Assembly (NCBI GenBank): GCA_018714205.1
Contig: DVNR01000062.1
Location: 1 to 64,000, forward strand
Direction: 5' to 3'
Length of the DNA stretch: 64,000 nucleotides
Source of the DNA: Candidatus Aphodousia faecipullorum
GTDB lineage: Bacteria > Pseudomonadota > Gammaproteobacteria > Burkholderiales > Burkholderiaceae_F
Under the pieces are notes generated by a model, which saw nothing but the letters and a program-made list of their open reading frames with translations, did not search any database and was not told the origin of the DNA. The translations under genes and the position numbers were made by a program. Below, piece after piece: positions 46,062-53,739 of the stretch. Numbering within the stretch: the first letter of the stretch is position 1; the number at the start of each line of letters is the position of its first letter.

Positions 46062-47024
46062 ATGAGTGAATTGCTGACATCGGCAATGACGGCTCAACAA
46101 GCGAGCCAAAGCCTTGGGGTTTACTTCTGTGCCGCCGACGGCGAAGACGAAATCCTGCCGAATTACACGGTGGACCTGACAGACGATCATGCCACAGCCT
46201 TTTTGCGTCGGTTGCTGACAACCGATGTCAAGGAATTGCCCACCGGCGGCGTGATTCAATCATTTGTCTTAAACGCCTTGGGATTGGTGACGGACTTTGT
46301 GACCGTGGCCCATGTTCAAGATAAACACTACCGGATAATCTTTCAGTCCATTGATACCTTGGCATGGATGCATCAAGTCGCAAAGGCCTTTGATGTTGAC
46401 TTGATAGAGCCTAAAGTACATAGCGCGGTGATTTTCGGCTCAAAACGGCAAGAACTTTTTTCAGTGCTTCCAAACCGCTGCGCTGAAGTGGAGCATGATG
46501 GTGAAAAATTATTGGTGATCGCGCTCCCGAATCGGTTGATTGTTCAGGGCGCAGCCTCGGCCATTGACGCGCTCAAATCCGATAAAACCTTGTCACTGGA
46601 TGCGATGGCAGTCAACTCGCTTTTGATTTTAGCCAATGAGCCTCATGCCTTGGACTGGATGTCGGGTGACGTGACGCCAACCGCTATTGGTGGCGCGCAA
46701 TATCTTAATTTCAACGACCCGGCTCGAATGTTTATCGGTCGCGCTTTGACAGAAGCGCGCTACCGTGCGGAAACACCGAAAAAGGCGGTTGTCCTTCAAT
46801 CGCATGATGATCAGCCCGAGGCCTGGTTTGACGATCCGAAAACGGTCACCATTGCCGCGCCTGACGGCACGCCGCTTTATAAAACAACGCGTGTCGGCAT
46901 GTTAGGCAATGCGCTTATTGCCCGGGCAGCGCTTGATCAATCGTTTGACAGTGGAAAATGCCTTTGGATCTACGCGGATAACGATGATAACGTGGCCTTC
47001 CGCGTGGATTGCCTTTCAAACTAG
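46062..47024 (+). CDS. Divergent GcvT/YgfZ-fold protein next to sdaA
   Basis: The 320-residue protein matches the aminomethyltransferase (glycine cleavage T-protein) fold weakly but over its length: ATAFLRRLLTTDVKELPTGG and VLNALGLVTDFVTVAHV correspond to the FLQRLLTNDV and GGVIDDLIV regions of GcvT. The C-terminal beta-barrel part (about 230-320) is also recognisable. It lacks the YgfZ KGCYxGQE motif, and the conserved catalytic aspartate of GcvT is not evident. No gcvH or gcvP adjoins. It is nine bases before sdaA and clearly co-transcribed, so a role in serine/one-carbon metabolism or as a folate sensor is plausible but unproved. Confidence 0.65.
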   Translation: MSELLTSAMTAQQASQSLGVYFCAADGEDEILPNYTVDLTDDHATAFLRRLLTTDVKELPTGGVIQSFVLNALGLVTDFVTVAHVQDKHYRIIFQSIDTLAWMHQVAKAFDVDLIEPKVHSAVIFGSKRQELFSVLPNRCAEVEHDGEKLLVIALPNRLIVQGAASAIDALKSDKTLSLDAMAVNSLLILANEPHALDWMSGDVTPTAIGGAQYLNFNDPARMFIGRALTEARYRAETPKKAVVLQSHDDQPEAWFDDPKTVTIAAPDGTPLYKTTRVGMLGNALIARAALDQSFDSGKCLWIYADNDDNVAFRVDCLSN

Positions 47025-47033
47025 GAGTGAGTC

Positions 47034-48425
47034 GTGAGTGTGAGTGTTTTTGATATCTTTCGCGTGGGGATCGGACCGTCATCGTCTCACACGGTCGGTC
47101 CCATGCGCGCTGCCTATCGTTTCAGCAAAGAACTTTGTGAAAAAGGGCTGGACCGACAGACCGCTCGGTTATGGGTTGATTTAATGGGAAGCCTGGGCGC
47201 CACCGGCATCGGTCACGGCACTGACACGGCTTTTCAGATCGGATTGACTGGCGTGCTGCCTGCCACCATTAATTTGGATGAGGCGCCGAAAGTCCTCGAA
47301 GATATCAAAACGCGTCATAAACTGCGCTTGCCCAGCGGACGAGAAATTGATTTCGATCCAGCGCGCGACGTTATTTTATCGCCCGAAAAAATCGCGATTT
47401 ATCACACCAACGCTATCCATGTCATCGCTCAAGATGAAAATGGCGAAATTCTCTTGGCCCGACGGTACTATTCGATCGGTGGCGGCTTCATTGTTGAATC
47501 CGATCCTGATAACTTTGACAAGGTCACCGAAGACAAAGAAACTTTGCACAAAACGCCTCAGCCGTATCCGGTTGACAGCGCGGCAGACCTCTTGCGCTGG
47601 TGCCATGAAACCGGTCTGAGCATTCCTGAAGTTGTGCGTGCAAACGAACGCGCTTGGAAAACCGATGAGCAAATTGACCGAGAGTTAGATTACATCTGGC
47701 AGATGATGAAGGACTGTGTCTCGCGTGGACTCAAAGCGGAAGGGGTGATGCCCGGGCCGCTCAAAGTCAAACGCCGCGCCAAACAGATGTATGAGCATTT
47801 GGACTTCTCGCATCGCACTTTGAATGACCCATTGGCTGTATTGGATTGGGTCAACGCCTTCGCTTTTGCCGCCAGTGAGCAAAATGCCTGCGGCGGTCAG
47901 GTGGTGACCGCTCCAACAAACGGCGCTGCGGGCGTCATTCCCGCTGTCTTGCACTATTACATGAAGTTTATTGACAATGCCGACATTCATGGCGTTCGAG
48001 ACTTTTTGTTGACGGCTGGCCAGATTGGCGCGCTTTATAAGGAAAACGCCTCTATTTCAGGTGCCGAAGTCGGCTGCCAGGGAGAAGTCGGGGTTGCTTG
48101 CTCAATGGCTTCAGGCGCTCTTGCGCAAATTCTGGGCGCCACTCCTGAACAGGTCGAGAACGCCGCTGAAATTGGAATGGAACATCACCTAGGCATGACG
48201 TGCGACCCAGTGGCCGGTCAAGTCCAGATTCCCTGCATTGAACGCAACGCAGTTGCGGCTGTGAAAGCCATTAATTCGGCTCGCCTGGCTTTGATGGGAG
48301 ACGGCCATCACTACGTATCCTTGGATCAAGTGATTGTTACTATGTACAAAACCGGTCTCGATTTGCAATCCAAATATAAGGAAACCAGTCAAGGCGGATT
48401 AGCGGTCAGCGTTGTTGAATGCTAG
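47034..48425 (+). CDS. sdaA: L-serine dehydratase, iron-sulfur type
   Basis: This 4Fe-4S enzyme deaminates L-serine to pyruvate and ammonia. The 463-residue single-chain protein begins with the beta domain (VFDIFRVGIGPSSSHTVGPM) and ends with the alpha domain containing VTAPTNGAAGVIPAVL. Cluster cysteines are visible in EVGCQGEVGVACSM and in CDPVAGQVQIPC. The start is GTG 47034 with AGGAG six bases upstream. It follows the GcvT-like gene in an operon and ends at a small hairpin (48447-48470). Serine deamination fits an amino-acid-fermenting life style. Confidence 0.96.
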   Translation: MSVSVFDIFRVGIGPSSSHTVGPMRAAYRFSKELCEKGLDRQTARLWVDLMGSLGATGIGHGTDTAFQIGLTGVLPATINLDEAPKVLEDIKTRHKLRLPSGREIDFDPARDVILSPEKIAIYHTNAIHVIAQDENGEILLARRYYSIGGGFIVESDPDNFDKVTEDKETLHKTPQPYPVDSAADLLRWCHETGLSIPEVVRANERAWKTDEQIDRELDYIWQMMKDCVSRGLKAEGVMPGPLKVKRRAKQMYEHLDFSHRTLNDPLAVLDWVNAFAFAASEQNACGGQVVTAPTNGAAGVIPAVLHYYMKFIDNADIHGVRDFLLTAGQIGALYKENASISGAEVGCQGEVGVACSMASGALAQILGATPEQVENAAEIGMEHHLGMTCDPVAGQVQIPCIERNAVAAVKAINSARLALMGDGHHYVSLDQVIVTMYKTGLDLQSKYKETSQGGLAVSVVEC

Positions 48426-48446
48426 AACGGTTTTAATTGGTTTTTA

Positions 48447-48472
48447 GGCCGACTCTATCGTCGGTCTTCTGA
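48447..48472 (+). terminator. Terminator-like hairpin after sdaA
   Basis: Stem GGCCGAC (48447-48453) / GTCGGTC (48460-48466) with one G-U pair, then TTCT. Confidence 0.6.
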
Positions 48473-48480
48473 ACCCAGCG

Positions 48481-48513
48481 AAAAAGGGGCAGCCGAATAA
48501 ATTCGACTGCCCC
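48481..48513 (-). terminator. Rho-independent terminator of the subtilase gene
   Basis: On the minus strand a 12-bp stem (arms 48513-48502 and 48497-48486, one G-U pair, GGGGCAG/CTGCCCC ends) is followed by TTTTTCG. It lies 18 bases after the stop codon, so the gene really ends here. Confidence 0.9.
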
Positions 48514-48531
48514 AAATGCTAACTAATCAAC

Positions 48532-50712
48532 TTACTTAGCGCTCATTTCGACGGTCACGACATCTCCATCGACAGTGACTTTCGCATCTGCGAATTGTTT
48601 CGTGTCGTAGGCGACCTTTAACTGTTCGAGACCGCTCACTTTATCAACAGAGAAGCTCACCTTGGAGGCTTTGACACCCGTGACATCAAGCGTTGCGGGG
48701 CCTTCGACCGTCAGAGCCTTCATGGAAACGCCGTCATCGGCCAGAGCCAACACCGCGCCGGTCTTTAGCACCACTTGTGCGTCGTCACGAGCCTTGTCAG
48801 TTCCTACGGACACCGTTGTGACCGGCTTATCGGCACCGGCCTTCGTCACGTCAAATTGCTTGTGCAATTGAAGCGTCGCGCCTTGATTGACGACAACAGG
48901 CGCCGTGCCAAACGACTCGGTCAAACCGGCCAAAGTGCCGCCGACCACTTCCGTGCCGCCTGTGTAGGTGTTCACAGCGGTCATCGTCAAGTCACCGTCG
49001 CCGCGCTTGACCAGCTTGCCAACCCAACCTTGGGCTTTGCGTTCTTGCATCGACGCCAAGCGTTTTTCTTTGTACTCAAGCTCCCAGCCTTCTTGATCGG
49101 TGAGCTTGTCTTTCGCTTTGAGTTCACCAATTCGCTTGGTCAAAGCTTTCATTTGCTTGCGATCTTCCTTGCCGCGAGCCTGAATGGCTTCATCGGAAAT
49201 GGCGTTATGCCAAGTGTCGTCACCTTTGACAGACACATCAAACGTGCCAACGAACTGACCGGGACCGTAAACGGCTTTGCCTAGATCGATCACGCCCCAG
49301 CCGTAATCTTCATCGGGCACCTTCGGATCAAGCTTGTCGCCGTCACTGCCGCGAAGGGCCTTGCCGGCACCGTTATCCGTGCGATTGGCCGTCGTAAAGA
49401 GAACATCGCGGATTTGCGTGGGCGTCATGTAAGCGTAGCGTTGCATCAAGACAGCCATGGAGCCTGCGATGTGCGGCGCGGCATTTGACGTGCCACCGGC
49501 TTGACGGTTGCCAATCTTTCCGGTGACTGGGTCAACGGAAGCGTTCCAAGCGTCAGTCGGGGAGGTAACGGTCCACCACTTGGCGATACCGGCATGGTTG
49601 TGACCACCGGAACCCCAGGAATCATCATCCTTCGTGTTCACATCACCGTAAATGATGTAGGAGCCGTCTTCAGCGTTGCGTTGAACGGAGCCTGCGGCAA
49701 TCCAGAATTTTTCAGCTTCCGGATTGTAGAACGGGTAGGCCGCGCGATAGTACGGGTTTTGGAAACGACGGTTGCCGTTTGTGAAGATTTGGATGATGTT
49801 GTATTTTTCAGCGACTTCATAGGCGGCGTCCATGAAGTTCTTGCCACCATTTTTCTTGGCGTCAGCCTTGAAGAGATAGTATTCGGAGACGGAATTCGTG
49901 GTCGGGAAATCTTTGCGTTGCTTGTTGTCGGCAACTTCTTCGCCTTCCGTGCCGATTTGACCGACATCATAGTGGTGCGCGGTATCCAGAATACGAACGT
50001 TCGTGCCCCAGGAGTTATTGATCAACTTGGCGCCTGTTTTAGCAGTGGCTTCCCAAACCGCCTTGAAGTAGCCATAGTCCTGGAAGGGCCCGTAGTTCAT
50101 ATTGTCGTTGCCGCCGGTGTTGCCAACAGCCACTTTAGCCGCCCAAGCCACGCCGTGCGCTTCATAGCCATTGCGGTTGCCCGCGGCGACGCCCGTCACG
50201 TGAGTGCCGTGAGCGTCATTGTGACCCATGATGAAGTTGCCGCTCACTTTGAATTTTTCACCCTTTTCATAAGAGCCGAAACGATTGTCAGCTTGACCGG
50301 TTTGTCCGAGGTAGGCAAACGGGTAACGGGTGCCGTCCTTGCTGTAGACGCCCGAAGCGGTCACCGGAAAGATTCGACCGCCCTTTAAGTCCGGATGAGT
50401 CAATAGCGCTCCGGAATCAACAACGCCAATCAAAACGCCCTTGCCGTTGAATCCTTCCGCATAGGCGGTGGAGGCGTTGATATAAGCTAAGCCGTGATCC
50501 TTTTGATATTCAGCCGATTCCCAGGAAGCCGTGCTGCCTAATTCGCCTTTTTCCACATAGGCGGCAGTTGCAACTCCTGAAAAAAGAGCCGCTGCGACAA
50601 TGGTTAGTGCAACGGCTGATTTAGTGGGTTTCGCATGCGTCTTTTGCGCTTCATTGGTCACAATATAAGCGCGACGGGCTTCATTCCAGATAGTCTTAAA
50701 GGCGCGATTCAT
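48532..50712 (-). CDS. ESPR-bearing subtilisin-like protease without barrel
   Basis: From ATG 50712 the protein is 726 residues. It starts with an extended signal peptide (MNRAFKTIWNEARRAYIVTN), cut near ATA (about 50). The S8 catalytic domain has D99 in GVVDSGALLTHPD, H168 in DAHGTHVTGVAAG and S409 in GGTSNAAPHIAGS. A charged helical stretch (about 535-600) leads to a passenger-associated repeat (GDGDLTMTAVNTYTGGTEV) and a short beta-rich end. Classical autotransporter subtilases continue with a 270-residue barrel; here a stop and strong terminator follow directly. It may be periplasmic, or exported by another route. In-frame ATGs at 50718 and 50745 also exist; the last has a GGAG with no spacing. 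Confidence 0.87.
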   Translation of the reverse strand: MNRAFKTIWNEARRAYIVTNEAQKTHAKPTKSAVALTIVAAALFSGVATAAYVEKGELGSTASWESAEYQKDHGLAYINASTAYAEGFNGKGVLIGVVDSGALLTHPDLKGGRIFPVTASGVYSKDGTRYPFAYLGQTGQADNRFGSYEKGEKFKVSGNFIMGHNDAHGTHVTGVAAGNRNGYEAHGVAWAAKVAVGNTGGNDNMNYGPFQDYGYFKAVWEATAKTGAKLINNSWGTNVRILDTAHHYDVGQIGTEGEEVADNKQRKDFPTTNSVSEYYLFKADAKKNGGKNFMDAAYEVAEKYNIIQIFTNGNRRFQNPYYRAAYPFYNPEAEKFWIAAGSVQRNAEDGSYIIYGDVNTKDDDSWGSGGHNHAGIAKWWTVTSPTDAWNASVDPVTGKIGNRQAGGTSNAAPHIAGSMAVLMQRYAYMTPTQIRDVLFTTANRTDNGAGKALRGSDGDKLDPKVPDEDYGWGVIDLGKAVYGPGQFVGTFDVSVKGDDTWHNAISDEAIQARGKEDRKQMKALTKRIGELKAKDKLTDQEGWELEYKEKRLASMQERKAQGWVGKLVKRGDGDLTMTAVNTYTGGTEVVGGTLAGLTESFGTAPVVVNQGATLQLHKQFDVTKAGADKPVTTVSVGTDKARDDAQVVLKTGAVLALADDGVSMKALTVEGPATLDVTGVKASKVSFSVDKVSGLEQLKVAYDTKQFADAKVTVDGDVVTVEMSAK

Positions 50713-50745
50713 AGTCATGCAGCGCCGTTTTCGCAACGACGCCAT

Positions 50746-51102
50746 CTCCTTTCAGTGGATAAATTAAAAGATGAGTTTCAGAAACATCAACTCAAAACAT
50801 TCAGCAGACAGCGACAAACCGCCTACCAAACCTAGGTTATTCTGACTAGTTATCTAGGTATTATCTACTAGGGCAACTACTAAGTCATGTTACAAAGCTT
50901 GTCCAGAAAAGAAATGGATAACGACTGACGGCGAGAAAAAGACGATACAACCCAATGGTTAATCAGGTTGAATAAAAAAGGCGAAACAGCGCTTCGATGA
51001 TCAATCTGAAACGAAAACCGAGACAACGGCCTTGACTCATTCAAAATGGCTCAACGCTAACGACCATCTGTCCAATGAATGAAGGCGCGTCTCCCAATTC
51101 AA
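50746..51102. other. Intergenic region with CTAG-based direct repeats
   Basis: About 360 bases without a gene, upstream of the subtilase gene. Two imperfect 18-base direct repeats, CTAGGTTATTCTGACTAG (50832-50849) and CTAGGTATTATCTACTAG (50854-50871), start 22 bases apart, placing four CTAG sites in 40 bases. This is a likely operator for the subtilase promoter. No terminator is evident behind folA. Confidence 0.6.
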
Positions 51103-51594
51103 TCAATGCTTGCGTTCGTAACGACGGAAACTGTAGCTAAAGGGATGGCTATCAGTCGCTGGGAAAGTCTGTTCGTCAGCTAAAAACCATTCATCATCGC
51201 TCAGGGGCTTAAAGAACGCGTCCCCATCAAAATCAGCGTTTAAAACCGTCACATGCGCGACTTGAACTCGATTCAATGTCTGAGCATATAAATCGGCACC
51301 CCCCATGATAAAAGCAATCGGAGCTTCGCCGACCGCCGCAACGGCGTCGTCAATGGAGTGCACAACCACTGCGCCTTCGGCGACATAATCAGGCTTTCGA
51401 GTCACCACAATATTTTTCCGCCCGGGCAAGGGCTTGCCTAACGTCTCCCAAGTTTTTCGCCCCATGATGACGGGCTTGCCCAAGGTTGTTCTCTTAAAAT
51501 GCTTCAAATCCTCAGGCAAATACCACGGCAACTTTCCTTCTTTACCGATCGCGCCGTTGCGAGCGTGCGCAACAATCAAATGCAATTCAGTCAT
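51103..51594 (-). CDS. folA: Dihydrofolate reductase
   Basis: FolA reduces dihydrofolate to tetrahydrofolate with NADPH. From ATG 51594 (GAGGGGAAG site) it is 163 residues, the usual size. Conserved parts are IVAHARNGAIGKEGKLPW, the acidic active-site residue in YLPEDLKHFK, VIMGRKTWETLG, PLPGRKNIVVTR and the IMGGADLY loop. A longer frame from 51699 runs into thyA and is rejected. It follows thyA by 28 bases, the usual functional pair, since ThyA produces the dihydrofolate that FolA recycles. Confidence 0.95.
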   Translation of the reverse strand: MTELHLIVAHARNGAIGKEGKLPWYLPEDLKHFKRTTLGKPVIMGRKTWETLGKPLPGRKNIVVTRKPDYVAEGAVVVHSIDDAVAAVGEAPIAFIMGGADLYAQTLNRVQVAHVTVLNADFDGDAFFKPLSDDEWFLADEQTFPATDSHPFSYSFRRYERKH

Positions 51595-51622
51595 AATCTT
51601 CCCCTCTGAGGACATGAACAAT

Positions 51623-52426
51623 TTAAACGGCCACCGGTGCTTTAATATGCGGGTGTGGATCGTAGCCCACAATTTCAAAATCTTCGTAGCGATAGTCAAA
51701 AATAGAGTCAGGTCGGCGCTTGATCACCAACTTCGGATAGGGGCGGGGTTCGCGGGAAAGCTGCAGACGAACTTGGTCAAAATGGTTGTTATAGATATGG
51801 CAATCGCCGCCGGTCCAGACGAAGTCCCCAACTTCAAGATCGCACTGTTGAGCTAACATGTGCGTCAAAAGCGAGTAGCTGGCGATGTTGAAAGGCACGC
51901 CTAAGAAAATATCGCATGAGCGTTGATAGAGTTGGCAGGACAGTTTGCCGTCGGCCACATAAACTTGAAAGAGCATATGGCAGGGGGGCAACGCCATTTT
52001 TGGAAGTTCCGCCACATTCCAAGCCGACACAATCATGCGACGGGAGTCGGGGTTGGTCTTGATCGTGTGAACCAATTCGGCGATCTGGTCAATCGTTTGA
52101 TTGTCCGCACCGCGCCATTTCCGCCATTGGACACCGTAGACCGGTCCCAAGTCACCGTTTTCATCAGCCCATTCGTCCCAAATCGAAACACCGTTTTCTT
52201 TTAAATACCCGATGTTGCTGTCACCGCGTAAAAACCAGAGCAGCTCATGAATAATCGAACGCAAATGCAACTTTTTCGTTGTGACCAGCGGAAAACCGTT
52301 TTGCAAGTTAAAGCGCATCTGGTAGCCAAACACGCTCCGGGTGCCGGTACCGGTGCGATCGTTTTTTTGAACGCCGTGAAAAAACACGTGCCTCATGAAG
52401 TCTTCATACTGGTGCTCGATTAGCAT
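51623..52426 (-). CDS. thyA: Thymidylate synthase
   Basis: ThyA methylates dUMP to dTMP using methylene-tetrahydrofolate. From ATG 52426 the protein is 267 residues (E. coli 264), starting [14 protein letters not shown]. The nucleophilic cysteine is in [10 protein letters not shown], with [16 protein letters not shown] and the C-terminal [11 protein letters not shown] as expected. An ATG three codons earlier has its AGG directly against the start and is less likely. Operon with folA. Confidence 0.97.
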   Translation of the reverse strand: MLIEHQYEDFMRHVFFHGVQKNDRTGTGTRSVFGYQMRFNLQNGFPLVTTKKLHLRSIIHELLWFLRGDSNIGYLKENGVSIWDEWADENGDLGPVYGVQWRKWRGADNQTIDQIAELVHTIKTNPDSRRMIVSAWNVAELPKMALPPCHMLFQVYVADGKLSCQLYQRSCDIFLGVPFNIASYSLLTHMLAQQCDLEVGDFVWTGGDCHIYNNHFDQVRLQLSREPRPYPKLVIKRRPDSIFDYRYEDFEIVGYDPHPHIKAPVAV

Positions 52427-52581
52427 GGGGATCATCCTGATAAATTAATTCTGCGTTCATTGTACTCGGAGCGAAAGGACTGCGCACAGATTCTCCTCAA
52501 GAAATGTCCTTTAGCCTCTTTTTGTCATGAAACAATTGAGAAAATCCCCCTTTCTTTTAACGCCTTTGAATTCGCGTTTTA

Positions 52582-52641
52582 TATAGAAAAATTTATCCTA
52601 TAATAGAATTATTTATTGAAATAAACAATTTTTTTTCTATA
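52582..52641 (+). promoter_or_regulatory. Nested inverted repeats at the regulator promoter
   Basis: Perfect 10-bp arms TATAGAAAAA (52582-52591) and TTTTTCTATA (52632-52641) enclose a TATAAT (52599-52604) and an inner palindrome TTTATT-GA-AATAAA (52612-52625). The right arm touches the ATG at 52642. Likely an autoregulatory operator. Confidence 0.6.
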
Positions 52642-53322
52642 ATGAAACGAGCTTATAACGATTTCCAAAAGGCTATGCATCCGCTTTTATCTCGCTATAT
52701 CCCGATCGCCGATTTGATCGTAAAAACCTTTGGCGATGATGTGGAGGTTGTCCTTCACGATTTGAGGCATCCGCAAAATTCGGTCGTTTATGTCGCTAAC
52801 AGCCGCGTCACCGGCCGAGTGATCGGAGAGAGTTTCCAACACCTGATTGCTAAGGCGCTTGAAGCGCAAAAAGCCGATGAGGGCATTCTTGCAAATTATT
52901 ACTTTGAGCAAAATGGACGAAAAATCCGCTCATCAACACTTTTTATCAGAACTGATGAGGGCGACTTGATCGGAGCGCTTTGCATCAACATCGACACAAC
53001 GCGGGTGATGTCTCAACTTCAGTGGCTTCAAACCCTGTTGCCGGGCTTGAGTTTGACTTTAGAGCCTCAATCAACGCCACCTCATGGCGCTGACAGCAAA
53101 GAGGACAGTGATATTTTGCAGACTGTCAACGCGTTGATTGACCGAATTCTGGAAGAAAATCCCAATCCGAAAAATCGAGATGAAAGGCTTCAACTCATTC
53201 GCTTTATGGAGTCAAGGGGCGTCTTTCTGGTCAAAGGCGCAATGGATCGTGTTGCCGAAAAGCTCAAAATGTCCAAAGTGACGCTATATGCGGATTTGGA
53301 TGAAGTTCGCAAAACACAATAA
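52642..53322 (+). CDS. YheO/DauR-type PAS-like transcriptional regulator
   Basis: The 226-residue protein has an N-terminal YheO-like PAS domain (about 10-125, with VEVVLHDLRHPQNSVVYVAN and IGALCINID) and a C-terminal helix-turn-helix (about 180-222, with GAMDRVAEKLKMSKVTLYAD), the layout of DauR, the D-arginine catabolism regulator of Pseudomonas. No Shine-Dalgarno precedes ATG 52642; an inverted repeat ends right at it. It is 31 bases upstream of ridA and a PLP enzyme and probably controls them. The ligand is unknown. Confidence 0.88.
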   Translation: MKRAYNDFQKAMHPLLSRYIPIADLIVKTFGDDVEVVLHDLRHPQNSVVYVANSRVTGRVIGESFQHLIAKALEAQKADEGILANYYFEQNGRKIRSSTLFIRTDEGDLIGALCINIDTTRVMSQLQWLQTLLPGLSLTLEPQSTPPHGADSKEDSDILQTVNALIDRILEENPNPKNRDERLQLIRFMESRGVFLVKGAMDRVAEKLKMSKVTLYADLDEVRKTQ

Positions 53323-53353
53323 TGTCGAGATCACTATATGGAGAAGTTAGGTT

Positions 53354-53737
53354 ATGAAAATCATCGATCCGAAATTCAAGGGCGTTAACCCGGGTCACTA
53401 TAGCGCCGGGGTCATATCAAAAGGGATGCTGTACGTTTCCGGTCAATTGTCGATTGATCCCGACACGAGGCAGGTTTGTCAAGGCGACATTAAAGACCAC
53501 ACGCGTTTAGCGCTCAATAACGTGGATCGGGTGCTCAAAGCGGCCGGTGTAGCCCGCGAGCAAGTGGTCTTTTGTCGCGTCTACACCCCGGCGGTCGAGT
53601 ATTGGGGGCCGATCAATGAAGTCTATGCGGAATTTTTCGGCGATCATAAGCCGGGTCGGGTAGTAGTTTCCACAACCGATCTTCATTTCGGCTGCCTAGT
53701 TGAAATCGAAGCCATCGCTGAAGTCAAGGAGGAGTGA
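53354..53737 (+). CDS. RidA-family enamine/imine deaminase
   Basis: RidA proteins hydrolyse reactive enamines and imines released by PLP enzymes such as threonine or serine dehydratase. The 127-residue protein has the usual trimeric-fold length, with VSGQLSIDP, and the catalytic arginine in KPGRVVVSTTDL followed by CLVEIEAIA. The stop overlaps the ribosome-binding region of the next gene, which encodes a PLP enzyme, supporting a direct detoxifying partnership. The start ATG follows GAGAAGTTAGGTT. Confidence 0.93.
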   Translation: MKIIDPKFKGVNPGHYSAGVISKGMLYVSGQLSIDPDTRQVCQGDIKDHTRLALNNVDRVLKAAGVAREQVVFCRVYTPAVEYWGPINEVYAEFFGDHKPGRVVVSTTDLHFGCLVEIEAIAEVKEE

Positions 53738-53739
53738 GC

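Noticed and set aside
49501-50388. Antisense open frame of 295 codons opposite the subtilase
   Set aside because: Overlaps the conserved catalytic domain; no ribosome-binding site or homology.
52638-52643. TATAAT overlapping the start codon of the YheO-like gene as a -10 box
   Set aside because: It would place transcription start inside the gene; more likely a by-product of the inverted repeat.
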